Source: CAZTLI01 sp964614375 (GTDB lineage: Bacteria; Chloroflexota; Anaerolineae; Aggregatilineales; Phototrophicaceae). From it: a stretch of DNA of 25,670 nucleotides. The position numbers and the translations under genes were made by a program. The stretch is taken from assembly GCA_964614375.1 (NCBI GenBank), contig CAZTLI010000015.1, positions 1-25,670 on the forward strand, in the 5' to 3' direction. The notes beneath the pieces are model-generated. The model was not told the origin of the DNA. It searched no databases and saw only the letters and a program-made list of their open reading frames with translations. Shown here piece by piece: positions 1 through 8,900 of the stretch (its first letter is position 1; each line of letters starts with the position of its first letter).

Positions 1-176
1 CACGGTCTTTCCCCAATCATGCCACTGGGGTCTACAATGTTGGCTGGATTGCCGTGAGCATAGCTGTAGCGGTTGTGGAAAATGAGTTCGCCAACAGCAT
101 CGTTCAACCTTTTAAGCCGCTGGTGGCACGGGCAGCGTTCCAGCGTAATCCCAATCAGGTTTACATGAGACGTGAC
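1..176 (-). pseudogene. RHS repeat-associated core fragment, C-terminal part
   Basis: Read on the minus strand, the frame from 176 down to the left edge has no stop and encodes a segment ending NRYSYAHGNPANIVDPSG, followed by MIGERP. This is the hallmark of the RHS repeat-associated core (Y-x-Y-x-x-x-N-P-x-N-x-x-D-P-S-G), which closes the beta-shell of RHS/YD-repeat proteins. The frame is closed by a TGA at 177-179, has no ATG before the core, and no RHS-like sequence is visible further upstream in any frame, so the usual long repeat body is missing. In complete proteins the variable C-terminal tip, often a toxin, starts just after the DPxG motif; that part would lie left of the window. It is either a decayed remnant or a displaced 'orphan' tip cassette. 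The family call is strong for so short a piece; the intact or broken state cannot be settled here. Confidence 0.6.
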
Positions 177-317
177 TCAGCAAAATCAATCCGACAGTGG
201 ACTTGGAAGCCCACCGTCGCAAACCTGACGTTCAGGCTCATGATTGGTATAAGGTCGTGCTAAGGATAGAGCCTGTTTTCGCCCCAACTGGAGTGTCGCG
301 CATGGTGCGATCACCCC

Positions 318-773
318 TCAGCGCACCGCTTTTTTCACGAGCGCGATGATCGTTTCCTCTGCGGCGGCGGTCAACTCCGTCAGCGCGAAGGCAGTAGGCC
401 ACAGTGCGCCATCGTCGAGGTTCGCGGTATCGCTGAAACCGAGTGTCGCATAGCGTGAATTGAACTTCTGTGCGCTCTGGAAGAAGCAGACGACCTTGCC
501 ATCTCTGGCATAGGCGGGCATCCCGTACCATGTTTTGGGCGCGAGGTCTGGCGCATTGGCTTTGATGAGGGCATGGAGTCGTTGGGCCATACTGCGGTCT
601 GGTTCTGGCATCTCGGCAATCTTCGCCAGAACGTCGGCTTCTCCATCGGCCTTTTTCTTCTTCGAGCCGCGTCCTGCTTCCGCCTTCAGCTCCTGAGCGC
701 GTTCTTTCATGGCGGCGCGCTCCTCTTCGGTGAACCCCTTCGCTTTTCTGGTGGTGCTTTTATCGGCGTTCAT
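318..773 (-). CDS. DUF1801 / YdhG-like domain protein
   Basis: This 151-residue cytoplasmic protein has a charged N-terminal third (FTEEERAAMKERAQELKAE, then a Lys-rich stretch) and a C-terminal DUF1801 domain. The C-terminal part carries the family's LIKANAPDLAPKTWYGMPAY segment, with the conserved 'YGMP' and a following beta strand KVVCFFQ. DUF1801 proteins are small SRPBCC-neighbouring folds sometimes called iron chaperones (YdhG/YdeI-like), but no reaction is established for this N-terminally extended subgroup. The start is the ATG at 773, because AAGGAG lies 7 bases upstream; an upstream in-frame start at 839 has no such site. The gene stands alone on the minus strand, between the RHS remnant and the GlcG remnant. 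The family call is good; function is unknown. Confidence 0.85.
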   Translation of the reverse strand: MNADKSTTRKAKGFTEEERAAMKERAQELKAEAGRGSKKKKADGEADVLAKIAEMPEPDRSMAQRLHALIKANAPDLAPKTWYGMPAYARDGKVVCFFQSAQKFNSRYATLGFSDTANLDDGALWPTAFALTELTAAAEETIIALVKKAVR

Positions 774-1016
774 GTGAATCTCCTTATACTTCAACTGTTG
801 GATGACGGCTTGGCTTGTCGTTCTATCTATACGTCGCACACGAAGGGTTTAAAATGACAGGATGCGGCGCTCTCTCATATTCCGCTCATCATTCAACGCC
901 TGTTTGCCACACAATCACGTTAACGCGCTCACCGCTGCATCATCGCCGCGAATCGACAATATCCGCTACAATGGCAGCAGCAATAGGTCGGCACAATCCC
1001 CTATTCTGAAGTGGGC

Positions 1017-1120
1017 ATGGAAAAAATGACCCTCGATTTTGCTGTTCAACTCACCCGTGAAGCCGAACGCATCGCAGCCGAGATGAATTCCCGATGACAT
1101 TCGCGGTGGTCGATAGTGGT
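1017..1120 (+). pseudogene. GlcG/HbpS-family (DUF336) N-terminal remnant with frameshift
   Basis: From the ATG at 1017 the frame encodes MEKMTLDFAVQLTREAERI followed by AAEMN and stops at 1097. Skipping one base near 1089 continues the same protein as PMTFAVVDSG (1091-1120). Together these match the start of GlcG/HbpS haem-binding-like proteins: a first helix 'A-x-x-L-x-x-x-A-E-x-x-A' and then the strand 'P-x-x-x-A-V-V-D-x-G'. After the DSG the similarity ends; the expected glycine-rich 'GGHLV' continuation and the remaining roughly 100 residues are absent. The gene is therefore both frameshifted and truncated. Intact relatives are about 130-150 residues and are often encoded beside oxidative or glycolate metabolism genes; no such neighbours remain here. 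Confidence 0.6.
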
Positions 1121-1222
1121 ATATTCAGTTGCGGGATGGTGAAGCGCCGTGGTGAGGGTTTCAAGCCCTTGTGGATGTTCTGCCATCGCGCGTAGTTGGG
1201 CACGCAATGCTTCATGTGACAT
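1046..1222 (-). CDS. Small ORF of 58 residues, antisense to the GlcG remnant; doubtful
   Basis: The minus-strand frame begins MSHEALRAQLRAMAEHPQGL and ends ASRVS. Its first ~35 residues look protein-like (amphipathic helix, HPQGLETL). A His/Cys pair (DHRECHREF) vaguely resembles the start of anti-sigma zinc-finger (zf-HC2) domains. However, the C-terminal half overlaps, antisense, the part of the GlcG remnant that has clear family similarity. The likeliest reading is a 5' fragment of an anti-sigma-like gene joined to GlcG debris by deletion. A perfect TATAAT sits 6 bases before the ATG, so any transcript would be leaderless. I do not assign a function. Confidence 0.3.
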   Translation of the reverse strand: MSHEALRAQLRAMAEHPQGLETLTTALHHPATEYTTIDHRECHREFISAAMRSASRVS

Positions 1223-1228
1223 AGCCCG

Positions 1229-1234
1229 ATTATA
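1229..1234 (-). promoter_or_regulatory. Putative -10 element for a leaderless transcript
   Basis: A perfect TATAAT on the minus strand ends 6 bases before the ATG at 1222, so transcription would start at or beside the A of the start codon. No Shine-Dalgarno site or good -35 box is seen. The context GTATAATC is shared with the elements at 14101 and 22271. Confidence 0.4.
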
Positions 1235-1357
1235 CGGGATTTAGGCCGCCGGCGCTGACCACAGTTTAATGGCCTTATCTGCATTGCGCCATGGGTGTTA
1301 TCATCGTTATGGAAACCCTAATCACCGCCTCTACACACAGCAGCGCGGATAAACACT

Positions 1358-1714
1358 ATGATTATTCACTGGGCAAAAGTGCTTCCGGTCATCGCCTCAA
1401 TCTTCATCATCATCGCCATCGCCATCCTGCGCGAACTTTCGCCGCGTTTCGCCGCCATTGTCGCCGTTATGCCCATCAACGTGCCGTTGGGGATGTGGAT
1501 ATTGGTCGCTGGACGTGAGGATGCCCAGCAAGCCCTCACGGAATTCACCGAAGCGTTGTTTATCAATATTATTCCGTCGCTCTTTTTCATGGTGGTTGCA
1601 TGGCAGATGTCGCGCGCGGGGTATGGCCTTGTGCCGACAATCGCCGCTGGTTATGCGGTGTGGGCCATCGGTTTACTCGTCATTTTCGCGATTCAAGGCC
1701 AACTGGGGCGTTAA
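1358..1714 (+). CDS. Small integral membrane protein, GlpM/DUF3147-like
   Basis: The 118-residue product is almost entirely hydrophobic, with about four membrane helices (residues ~5-24, ~30-50, ~67-85 and ~93-113). A short polar loop with acidic residues (AGREDAQQALTEFTE) sits between helices two and three. The pattern MPINVPLGMWI after the first helix, plus the overall size, resembles GlpM/DUF3147 inner-membrane proteins, whose role is not well defined. The ATG at 1358 starts the first helix directly and there is no strong ribosome-binding site. It lies on the plus strand 166 bases before the histidine kinase; a TATAAT between them suggests the two are transcribed separately. The membrane call is firm; the family call is tentative. 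Confidence 0.65.
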   Translation: MIIHWAKVLPVIASIFIIIAIAILRELSPRFAAIVAVMPINVPLGMWILVAGREDAQQALTEFTEALFINIIPSLFFMVVAWQMSRAGYGLVPTIAAGYAVWAIGLLVIFAIQGQLGR

Positions 1715-1784
1715 TCGCTGAAAAATTTACGCTGTGACGCTTTGTAAACCCGAATTCTCAACAACACAGTGCCCGATTACGTTT

Positions 1785-1790
1785 TATAAT
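1785..1790 (+). promoter_or_regulatory. Putative -10 element before the sensor kinase
   Basis: TATAAT lies 90 bases before the kinase ATG in an AT-rich stretch. No convincing -35 box at 16-18 bases is visible, so this rests on the -10 match and context. Confidence 0.35.
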
Positions 1791-1880
1791 TTAGAACATG
1801 ACTATACATTACAAGATGGCGCATTCATGGTGTCGTGATGTTGCGTCTTATAGAAGATAAATAATGTTCGGCTGTGTGCT

Positions 1881-4800
1881 ATGCAAACGATAAAGCAATT
1901 CTTCCCTGGCCCCCTGACACTAGATGATGCTGCTCACACTGCCACCCTGCTCCAACGTTTCATTCACTATATCATCCCCGTTGTGATTATCTATATGCTC
2001 GCCGCGCTCGTTATCGGGCAAACTGTCGGAACACGAATTATACTGGCCGTGATTTTTCTGGTCATCAATGTCATCACGCTACACCTGCTGCGCCGTGAGC
2101 GTGTCCTGCTGGCAGCGATGCTCTTCATTTTTGGGGCGTGGTGCATCCAAACCCTGTTTGTCACCTTCAGCGGACTCTACATCCTGGAAATCTATACCTA
2201 CCTCATCACCATCATCATTGCCGGGATGTTGTTCGGCACCCGATTTGGTCTGGGGGTCGCGGTGTGGTGTATCCTCACAGTGGGTAGTCTGAATGTGTTC
2301 GTCCCCCAGCTGCTGCTGATCCAACCCATAAACAATATCGAAGTCTGGCTTATTTTTGGCTTCACGATTATGTTGATTGCCACTATCCAGCATCTCTACA
2401 ATCAGACGCTGGGCACATCGCGCACCGATACCCAACGAGGCCAGGCCACGCAGCGGCGATTCGACAACATTATGGATATGCTGCCCGTCGGCGTTTTTCA
2501 GACTGATGCCGCTGGACAGTGTTTTTATGTCAATCAAGGTTATCTCGATATGGTAGCGCGTCCGGCGGAGGACGTGATCGGCCTGAAGTGGTTGGAAACC
2601 ATTCATCCCGATGACCGCGCGCGCATCGAACACGAATATCGACAACAACTTGATGCCAATCAAACCCACTATGAATATCGCATCATCCGTCCCAATGGGG
2701 CTTATTTGTGGATAGACGCCACAACCACGGTTGAGCGCGATGCCACAGGCCAAATCACGGGCTATACGGGCGTGATGGCGGATGTGACCACACGCAAACA
2801 AAACGAAAAAACACAGAAAACCAGCAATCAATATCTCAATAGCATCCTCACGGCCTCGCCTGATTTTGTGTATGTCTACAATTTACAGAGTCAACAGTCT
2901 GTCTTGACTGTCGAAAAGACATTTATGGGATATGACTCTAGCGCACTGCAAGACGCCAATTTTGTCAACCAGCATACGCATCCCGATGATAGACGCCGGG
3001 TGCAAACTTACTGGAACAATCTTTCGACATTACGACGTGGCGAAACCCACAGTATCGAGTTTCGTTTGCGTGGTGTCAGGGGTCTCTGGGAATGGGTCGA
3101 AACGCGCGTCACAGCCATTACCTTCACACCCGAAAATCGGCCCGGCGAAATTCTCGTCCTCAATACGAATGTCACCACCCGCAAAAATCACGAACGCCTC
3201 CTCCAACAAAGCGAAGCCACCGCCCGCGATTTCCAGAAACAGTTGAAAACGCTGCACGAAATGGGTCTGGAACTGTCGCGCGCGGATACGCTCGACGATT
3301 TGTGTCGGCTGGCTGTCGAATTTGCGCTCAGTCGTCTTAATCTTGCACGGGTTAGCCTGTATTTTTTCAATCATGTAACCAGCGAAGTCTATGGCGTTTT
3401 TGGTGGCGAGGCATCTGGCAGCATTTATCCCATTCAGAATCAATGCCACAGTATCGAGCAAGACAAGGTCGTCGCAGCTATTCATAAGGGGCAGCACCCT
3501 ATCGTCGTCGAAAAGGATGTGAATCTCTACACCGTTAAAGACGAGGTTATCGGCAAAGGCTGGCGCGTTTTCGCAGCGATATGGGATGGCAACACCGTCC
3601 TGGGGTATCTCACGGTTGAAAACCTGCACCCCAATAAACCGCTCGCCAGCTACGAACTCGAACTGCTCACGCTATACGGGTCGATACTGGGCAATTTATG
3701 CAGTCGTAAACAGGCGGACGACCTGCTGCGTACCAGTGAAACCCGTTATCGGCAGTTGTTCGAGACGATTTCAGACGGAATCGGTGTGCATGATGGTGAA
3801 GTGTGGCTGGATGTCAATCCGGCCATGATTGAAATGTACGGCTATACACGCGAAGAAATCGTCGGTAAACCGATTTCGCAGTTTGTCGTTCCCGATGATC
3901 GACAAACCGTTATCCAGCACGTCCAAAACGAAGCGCGCTCCCTTTACGAAGTGACTTCAATCCGCAAAAGCGGCGAATTATTTGCCATCGAAATTAATGC
4001 GATGTCAATCACGCAGGCCGATGGACGCCTCTTACGGGTCGCGGCAGTGCGTGATTTGAGCGAACGCAAGCGCGCTGCCGCCGAACTCGCAATGTATAGT
4101 GACCGCATGAAAGCCATCCTCCAGCACATGCCGGCGCTGTCCTTCCGTATTGACGCCCATGGTAGCATGACCGAGGTGCATGGCGATGCGTTTCAGTCAC
4201 GGCGCGATAATTCTCTCGATAGAATGCCGGTGATGAATCTTTACCCATGGTTGGAGGCGTATCGCCATTATGTGGAACAGGCGCTGGCGGGCGACACGGT
4301 ATTTTTTGAAGCCGAGTTCGAGTCGGCATTCGCGGCGGAGGATCCCCATCGCTATTATCTCATCCATCTGGCGTTTGATGTCCAGCGAGGCACTGGCGCC
4401 ATTGGTTTTGCGCTGGACGTGACCGAACTCAAGCAGGCGGAAGTCCGCAAGTTAGAAGTCGCCATTGCCCGGGAACGGGTCAACCTGCTGCGTGAATTTA
4501 TCGGCGATGCGTCTCATGACCTCAAAACGCCGTTAAGCATCATCCTGACCAAAGCCCAATTGATTCGCACCAATCCCGACGCGGATCGGCGCACCTATCA
4601 TCTGGATGCGCTCGAAAAGCAGGTGCTGCATCTGCGCCGCATTATCGACGACATGCTCACCATGTCGCGCCTGGATACGGGTTTCGATGTGGTCTTCCAA
4701 CCGGTCAAGATTGGACTCGTGCTCGATGAGGTCATTAGCGAACTGCAAACATTAATCGCCGAAAAAAATATTCAACTCACCACTGATTATCTATCAAATA

Positions 4801-5165
4801 ACCCATCTCTACTCGCTGTCGAATCCGAACTCTATCGCGCCCTTATCAATCTGGTCGAAAATGCCATTCACTATACACCCGCGGGCGGCAGCATCACTAT
4901 CTGCACCCAAATGCGGCGGGATACAATCGCGATTGAAGTGATTGATTCGGGCATTGGTATAGCGCCCAATGATATTGACCGTATTTTTGAGCGATTCTAT
5001 CGCGCGAGTGATGCGCGTTCGGTTGATTCGGGCGGGACCGGTTTGGGGTTAGCGATTGTCAGGAAAGTGATTGAACTCCACAATGGCAACATTGAGGTCG
5101 AAAGTGAGCCGGGGCATGGCAGCACCTTCCGCGTCATCTTACCGCTGAATGACTATCGTCAGTAG
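1881..5165 (+). CDS. Membrane-anchored sensor histidine kinase, 6 TM + PAS-PAS-GAF-PAS-PAS + HisKA-HATPase
   Basis: The 1094-residue protein begins with six membrane helices (residues ~28-172) and no large periplasmic loop, so the signal is probably sensed in the membrane or cytoplasm. Next come PAS domains at ~191-310 and ~315-437, both with 'HPDDR' and the typical PAC end. These are followed by a GAF domain (~455-610) and two more PAS domains (~620-740, ~745-862). The core is complete: phospho-acceptor His879 in GDASHDLKTPLS, N-box N990-N994 in NLVENAIHYTP, G1 box D1022 in DSGIGIA, F-box FERFYR, and GGTGLGLAI. There is no receiver domain and no response regulator nearby, so the kinase is orphan in this window. 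No ribosome-binding site precedes the ATG. The stop lies inside a 16-bp tandem duplication. Confidence 0.93.
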   Translation: MQTIKQFFPGPLTLDDAAHTATLLQRFIHYIIPVVIIYMLAALVIGQTVGTRIILAVIFLVINVITLHLLRRERVLLAAMLFIFGAWCIQTLFVTFSGLYILEIYTYLITIIIAGMLFGTRFGLGVAVWCILTVGSLNVFVPQLLLIQPINNIEVWLIFGFTIMLIATIQHLYNQTLGTSRTDTQRGQATQRRFDNIMDMLPVGVFQTDAAGQCFYVNQGYLDMVARPAEDVIGLKWLETIHPDDRARIEHEYRQQLDANQTHYEYRIIRPNGAYLWIDATTTVERDATGQITGYTGVMADVTTRKQNEKTQKTSNQYLNSILTASPDFVYVYNLQSQQSVLTVEKTFMGYDSSALQDANFVNQHTHPDDRRRVQTYWNNLSTLRRGETHSIEFRLRGVRGLWEWVETRVTAITFTPENRPGEILVLNTNVTTRKNHERLLQQSEATARDFQKQLKTLHEMGLELSRADTLDDLCRLAVEFALSRLNLARVSLYFFNHVTSEVYGVFGGEASGSIYPIQNQCHSIEQDKVVAAIHKGQHPIVVEKDVNLYTVKDEVIGKGWRVFAAIWDGNTVLGYLTVENLHPNKPLASYELELLTLYGSILGNLCSRKQADDLLRTSETRYRQLFETISDGIGVHDGEVWLDVNPAMIEMYGYTREEIVGKPISQFVVPDDRQTVIQHVQNEARSLYEVTSIRKSGELFAIEINAMSITQADGRLLRVAAVRDLSERKRAAAELAMYSDRMKAILQHMPALSFRIDAHGSMTEVHGDAFQSRRDNSLDRMPVMNLYPWLEAYRHYVEQALAGDTVFFEAEFESAFAAEDPHRYYLIHLAFDVQRGTGAIGFALDVTELKQAEVRKLEVAIARERVNLLREFIGDASHDLKTPLSIILTKAQLIRTNPDADRRTYHLDALEKQVLHLRRIIDDMLTMSRLDTGFDVVFQPVKIGLVLDEVISELQTLIAEKNIQLTTDYLSNNPSLLAVESELYRALINLVENAIHYTPAGGSITICTQMRRDTIAIEVIDSGIGIAPNDIDRIFERFYRASDARSVDSGGTGLGLAIVRKVIELHNGNIEVESEPGHGSTFRVILPLNDYRQ

Positions 5166-5181
5166 TGACTATCGCCAGTAG
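5150..5181 (+). repeat. 16-bp tandem duplication over the kinase stop codon
   Basis: TGACTATCGTCAGTAG (5150-5165) is followed directly by TGACTATCGCCAGTAG (5166-5181), with one mismatch. The first copy contains the kinase TAG stop. The outer ends also form an inverted pair (ATGACTA/TAGTCAT), so the RNA could fold. Confidence 0.8.
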
Positions 5182-5184
5182 TCA

Positions 5185-5830
5185 TCAAGCACTGGATGAA
5201 TCCGCTTTACTGTCTGGCTCGTCAAAGCTCACTTTTTGATAGACCTTCGCTAATGCCGGTGTGCAATCTATAGATGGCAGCGCAATATCAGCATCTAACC
5301 CGCTGACCCGTGGATAGCGCCACTGACCCCTTTCGTGGCGCATATACCGCTCAATTCCAGCCCCATCCTGTGCCACCAGCAGATAGGTGTCCAGCGTGTC
5401 GATTTGGGTATATTCCATCAATTGCTCATTGCGATCCATCAATGCCGTACCGGGCGATAACACCTCCACCAGCACGATCCGATTGACGATGGTATCAGTA
5501 CGTTCCTGCACACAGGTCGGTTCGCCGCAGAAGACCGTCACATCGGGATAGCGATAGGCACGCTTTGGCGATATTGACTCGTGTGTCAGATGTTGTAACG
5601 GGTGGCGCAACAATCGCAACGGTTACGTGTGTATGTTTTCCTGAATGGGTCAGGTTCTCAGCATCAGTCAGGCTAGAGACTTTGCTGACCCCGATGAGCC
5701 TATTCATCAATAGCTCAATATGCTTCAACCCGGCACATTTTGCGTGAGCAATTGAGATGGACAAGCGAAAGTCTGGCGAACATTTGTAAACGCAATTGGG
5801 ATGATTATGGGGTGGATCAATAAGTGGCAT
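5185..5830 (-). pseudogene. Uma2-family (PD-(D/E)XK-like) gene, frameshifted
   Basis: The minus-strand frame from 5625 to 5185 encodes the C-terminal two thirds of a Uma2/DUF820 protein. It shows YRYPDVTVFCGEP, then IVLVEVLSPGTALMDRNEQ and DTYLLVAQD, the motifs holding the Asp and Glu of the predicted nuclease fold. This frame is closed upstream by a TAA at 5623-5625 and has only a TTG before the domain. A second minus-strand frame over 5495-5830 carries the upstream residues (HTHVTVAIVA), which resemble the 'H-x-x-V-x-x-x-I-V-x-x-L' helix that should come just before. A frameshift around 5605-5620 would join them. Uma2 proteins are typically about 190 residues and are expanded in Chloroflexota and cyanobacteria; their function is unsettled. 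The family call is good; whether the break is biological or a sequencing error is open. Confidence 0.65.
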
Positions 5831-5971
5831 TGCACGGGGAGTTAATTACTGGGACTTATCCACAGGACTCAACAAGATATATCGTTTTCCATAATGTGGT
5901 GGCTGAAAGCGGTTTTTGGCGCATAATGGAGTAGATAACCTGCCGGATGATAGTGATAACTGGGGATACCG

Positions 5972-8900
5972 ATGGTCGCGCGCTATGACATACAGGACAA
6001 ATTAGGCGCAGGTGCGATGGGGACAGTCTATCGGGCGTGGGACAGGCTCTCGCGGCAGTATGTGGCGTTGAAGCGGGTTGAGATTTCACCAGAAACGCTG
6101 TCCGGCAGCACGCGCTCCCCCTACCAGGATGAACTGGTCGCGCTGGCGAATGAATTTCGCACGCTGGCGGGACTGCGGCATCCGCATATCATCGGCGTGC
6201 TGGATTATGGCTTCGACAATCACGATGTCCCTTTCATCACCATGTCGCTGCTGGATAATGCAAAGTCATTCGTCGAGGCGGCACGTCAGCGCCCCTTCCC
6301 CGAACAGATACGGATGCTGATTGATGTGCTGCTGGCGCTGGATTATCTGCACCGGCGCGGCATTCTGCATCGCGATTTAAAACCGAGCAATGTGCTGGTG
6401 GTTGATGGGCAGGTGAAAGTCCTCGATTTTGGGCTGGCGATTATGAGCACAGCGGGGACAGGTGTCGCGGGCACACTCGCGTATATGGCCCCCGAAGTGC
6501 TGCGTCATGGTACGGCCTTCGTGCAGTCTGATTTGTATGCGGTGGGCATTATGGCGTTTGAACTGCTCAAAGGTCGCCTGCCCTATGACCCCCTAGACCT
6601 GCAAGCTCGCTTGACCGCAGCGCCGGATTTATCGGCACTCAAGAATCATCTATTAGAAGGGGTGCTGGCGCGGCTGCTGCTGCCGGACCCCCACGAACGC
6701 TATGACAATGCCATGTCGCTCATCACGGCGTTGTGTGATGCGACAGATTATCCCCTGCCAGAAGAAACCCATGAAATCCGCGAGAGCTATCTACAGACCG
6801 CCCCATTTGTCGGACGCGATGCCGAACTCGCACAGTTACAGGACGCCCTCTTAACCGCGATTCGGGGCGAAGGGTCGGCGTGGTTGGTGGGTGGTGAAAG
6901 TGGCGCGGGCAAATCGCGTCTATTGGACGAACTGCGTATTCGGGCGCTGGTTGGCGGTGCGGCAGTCGTGCGCGGACAGGGTGTGGATTTTGGCGGCCTA
7001 TCCTATCAATTGTGGCGCGATATTATGCCGCATCTGATTCTGGATGTGGAATTGAGCGACCTGGAAGCGGGTGTCTTGAAAGAAATTGTGCCCCATATTG
7101 GCGAATTGATTGGTCGGGATGTACCCGATGCGCCCGCGCTCGAAGGCGAAATCGGGCAGCAGCGTCTCATGTTCAGCATTGCCGACATCATGCGCCGGCA
7201 GGCTCAACCTATCGTCGTGCTGCTAGAGGATTTGCAGTGGACGGACGAGAGTCTGGTCATCCTCAAGCATTTGTTGAATTTTGTCAAAGACCATACCTGG
7301 CTCATCATCGGCAATTATCGCATCGACGAACGGCCTGAATTGACCAGCGACCTGCCCACGATGCAGCATATCAGCCTGCAACGCCTGACCGACGCGCAAA
7401 TATCGGATTTGAGTCGGGCGATGCTCGGTGATGTCGGCGCGCAGCCACAGGTGATCGACCTGCTCAAACGCGAGACGGAAGGCAATGTATTTTTTATGAT
7501 CGAGGTGGTCAAAACACTGGCGGAGGATGCCGGACGACTTATCAACATCGGCAGAGCGACGCTGCCCGAAACTGTGTTCGCGGGCGGTGTGATGGATGTC
7601 ATTCGACGGCGGCTGGCGCGCGTCCCCGACTGGGCGCAGCCTATGCTCAAGCAAGCGGCGATTATAGGACGGCAGATAGATACGGCAGTTATGCAGCAAT
7701 TGGCGCAGGAAACGGCTTATGACCGCTGGTTGAATGCCTGTGCCGATGCTGCCGTGCTGGAGGTTATCGAACAGCAGTGGCGCTTCGCTCATGACAAACT
7801 GCGCGAGACCATCCTGACCGACCTGACCGCTGACGAACGCCCTCCCCTGCACCGTCTGGTCGCCAGCGCAATGGAAAACCTGTACGCGAATGATGCGGAT
7901 TATGCGGCACAGCTCGCAGCGCACTGGTACGAAGCCGGAGACGCGCAAAAAGCGGTCAACTATACGTGTGTCGCTATCGAAGAACTGACAGTGATGAGCA
8001 ACTTCCACCAGGCGGTGACATTGGGCGAGCAGGTGCGGGCATTGATTCCTGACGATGACGCAATTACACGGATTCGCTTGTTGAATTTGATTGGCAATGC
8101 GTACAACGGGCTGAGTGACTATCCGCCTGCCCTGTCGCATTTTGAGGAAAGCCTATCGCTCGCGCGCAACCAAGACGATAAACCGGGTTTAATGACGGCA
8201 TTGTTTGGCATTGGCGACATTGCGTGGCGGCAGGGCAAATTTGAAGTGGCGCAGTCCCATTTTGAGGAAGGGTTGGCGCTGGCGCGCGAACTCGGTCATC
8301 AACAGAACAGTGCGCTGGCACTGCGTGGGCTGGGCATTGTACAGGCGATACAGGGCGACAACGACGCGGCAAACACCTACTTTACAGAAAATCTCGCCAT
8401 CATGCGGGCGCTTGGTCTCCAGAAAGGCATTTCCGACTGTTTGAACAATCTGGGCATCATCGCCGCGCGCACATCCGGTTATGAAGCGGCGCGGACGTAT
8501 TATGAAGAGAGCATCGCCATCAGCCGCGAAATCGGCAACCGGCGGGGTTTGACCAGTTCGCTGCACAATCTCGGACGGCTGGCAGATTCCAATGCCGATT
8601 ATGCCACCGCGCAGCACTATTTCCAGCAAAGCATCACCATGAGCGGCGAGATTGGTGACCAGCACACCCAAATCGGCAGTTTATGCGACCTGGCGTTCGT
8701 CTTTCTGAAATTAGATCAGGTTGATGCGGCGCGCCTGCACCTCTACCGGGCGCTGCGTTATGCGTGGGACATCGGCACGCTGCCCTATGCGCTCGAAGTG
8801 CTGGTTGGCTTCGCGTGGGCATTCATGTTGACCGAACAGACCCAACGCAGCGCGCAACTATCGGGATTGGTGATTCACCACCCGGCGACCCTTTCTGAGT

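Noticed and set aside
54..263. Plus-strand ORF of 69 codons at the left end
   Set aside because: It is antisense to the RHS core fragment, whose family motif is unmistakable on the minus strand.
2079..2831. 250-codon minus-strand ORF inside the histidine kinase
   Set aside because: It is antisense to recognisable membrane and PAS domains and has no protein-like composition or ribosome-binding site.
7223..8140. 305-codon minus-strand ORF inside the kinase-ATPase-TPR gene
   Set aside because: It is the shadow of the ATPase/TPR coding strand; its composition is rich in His, Gln and Arg without domain motifs.
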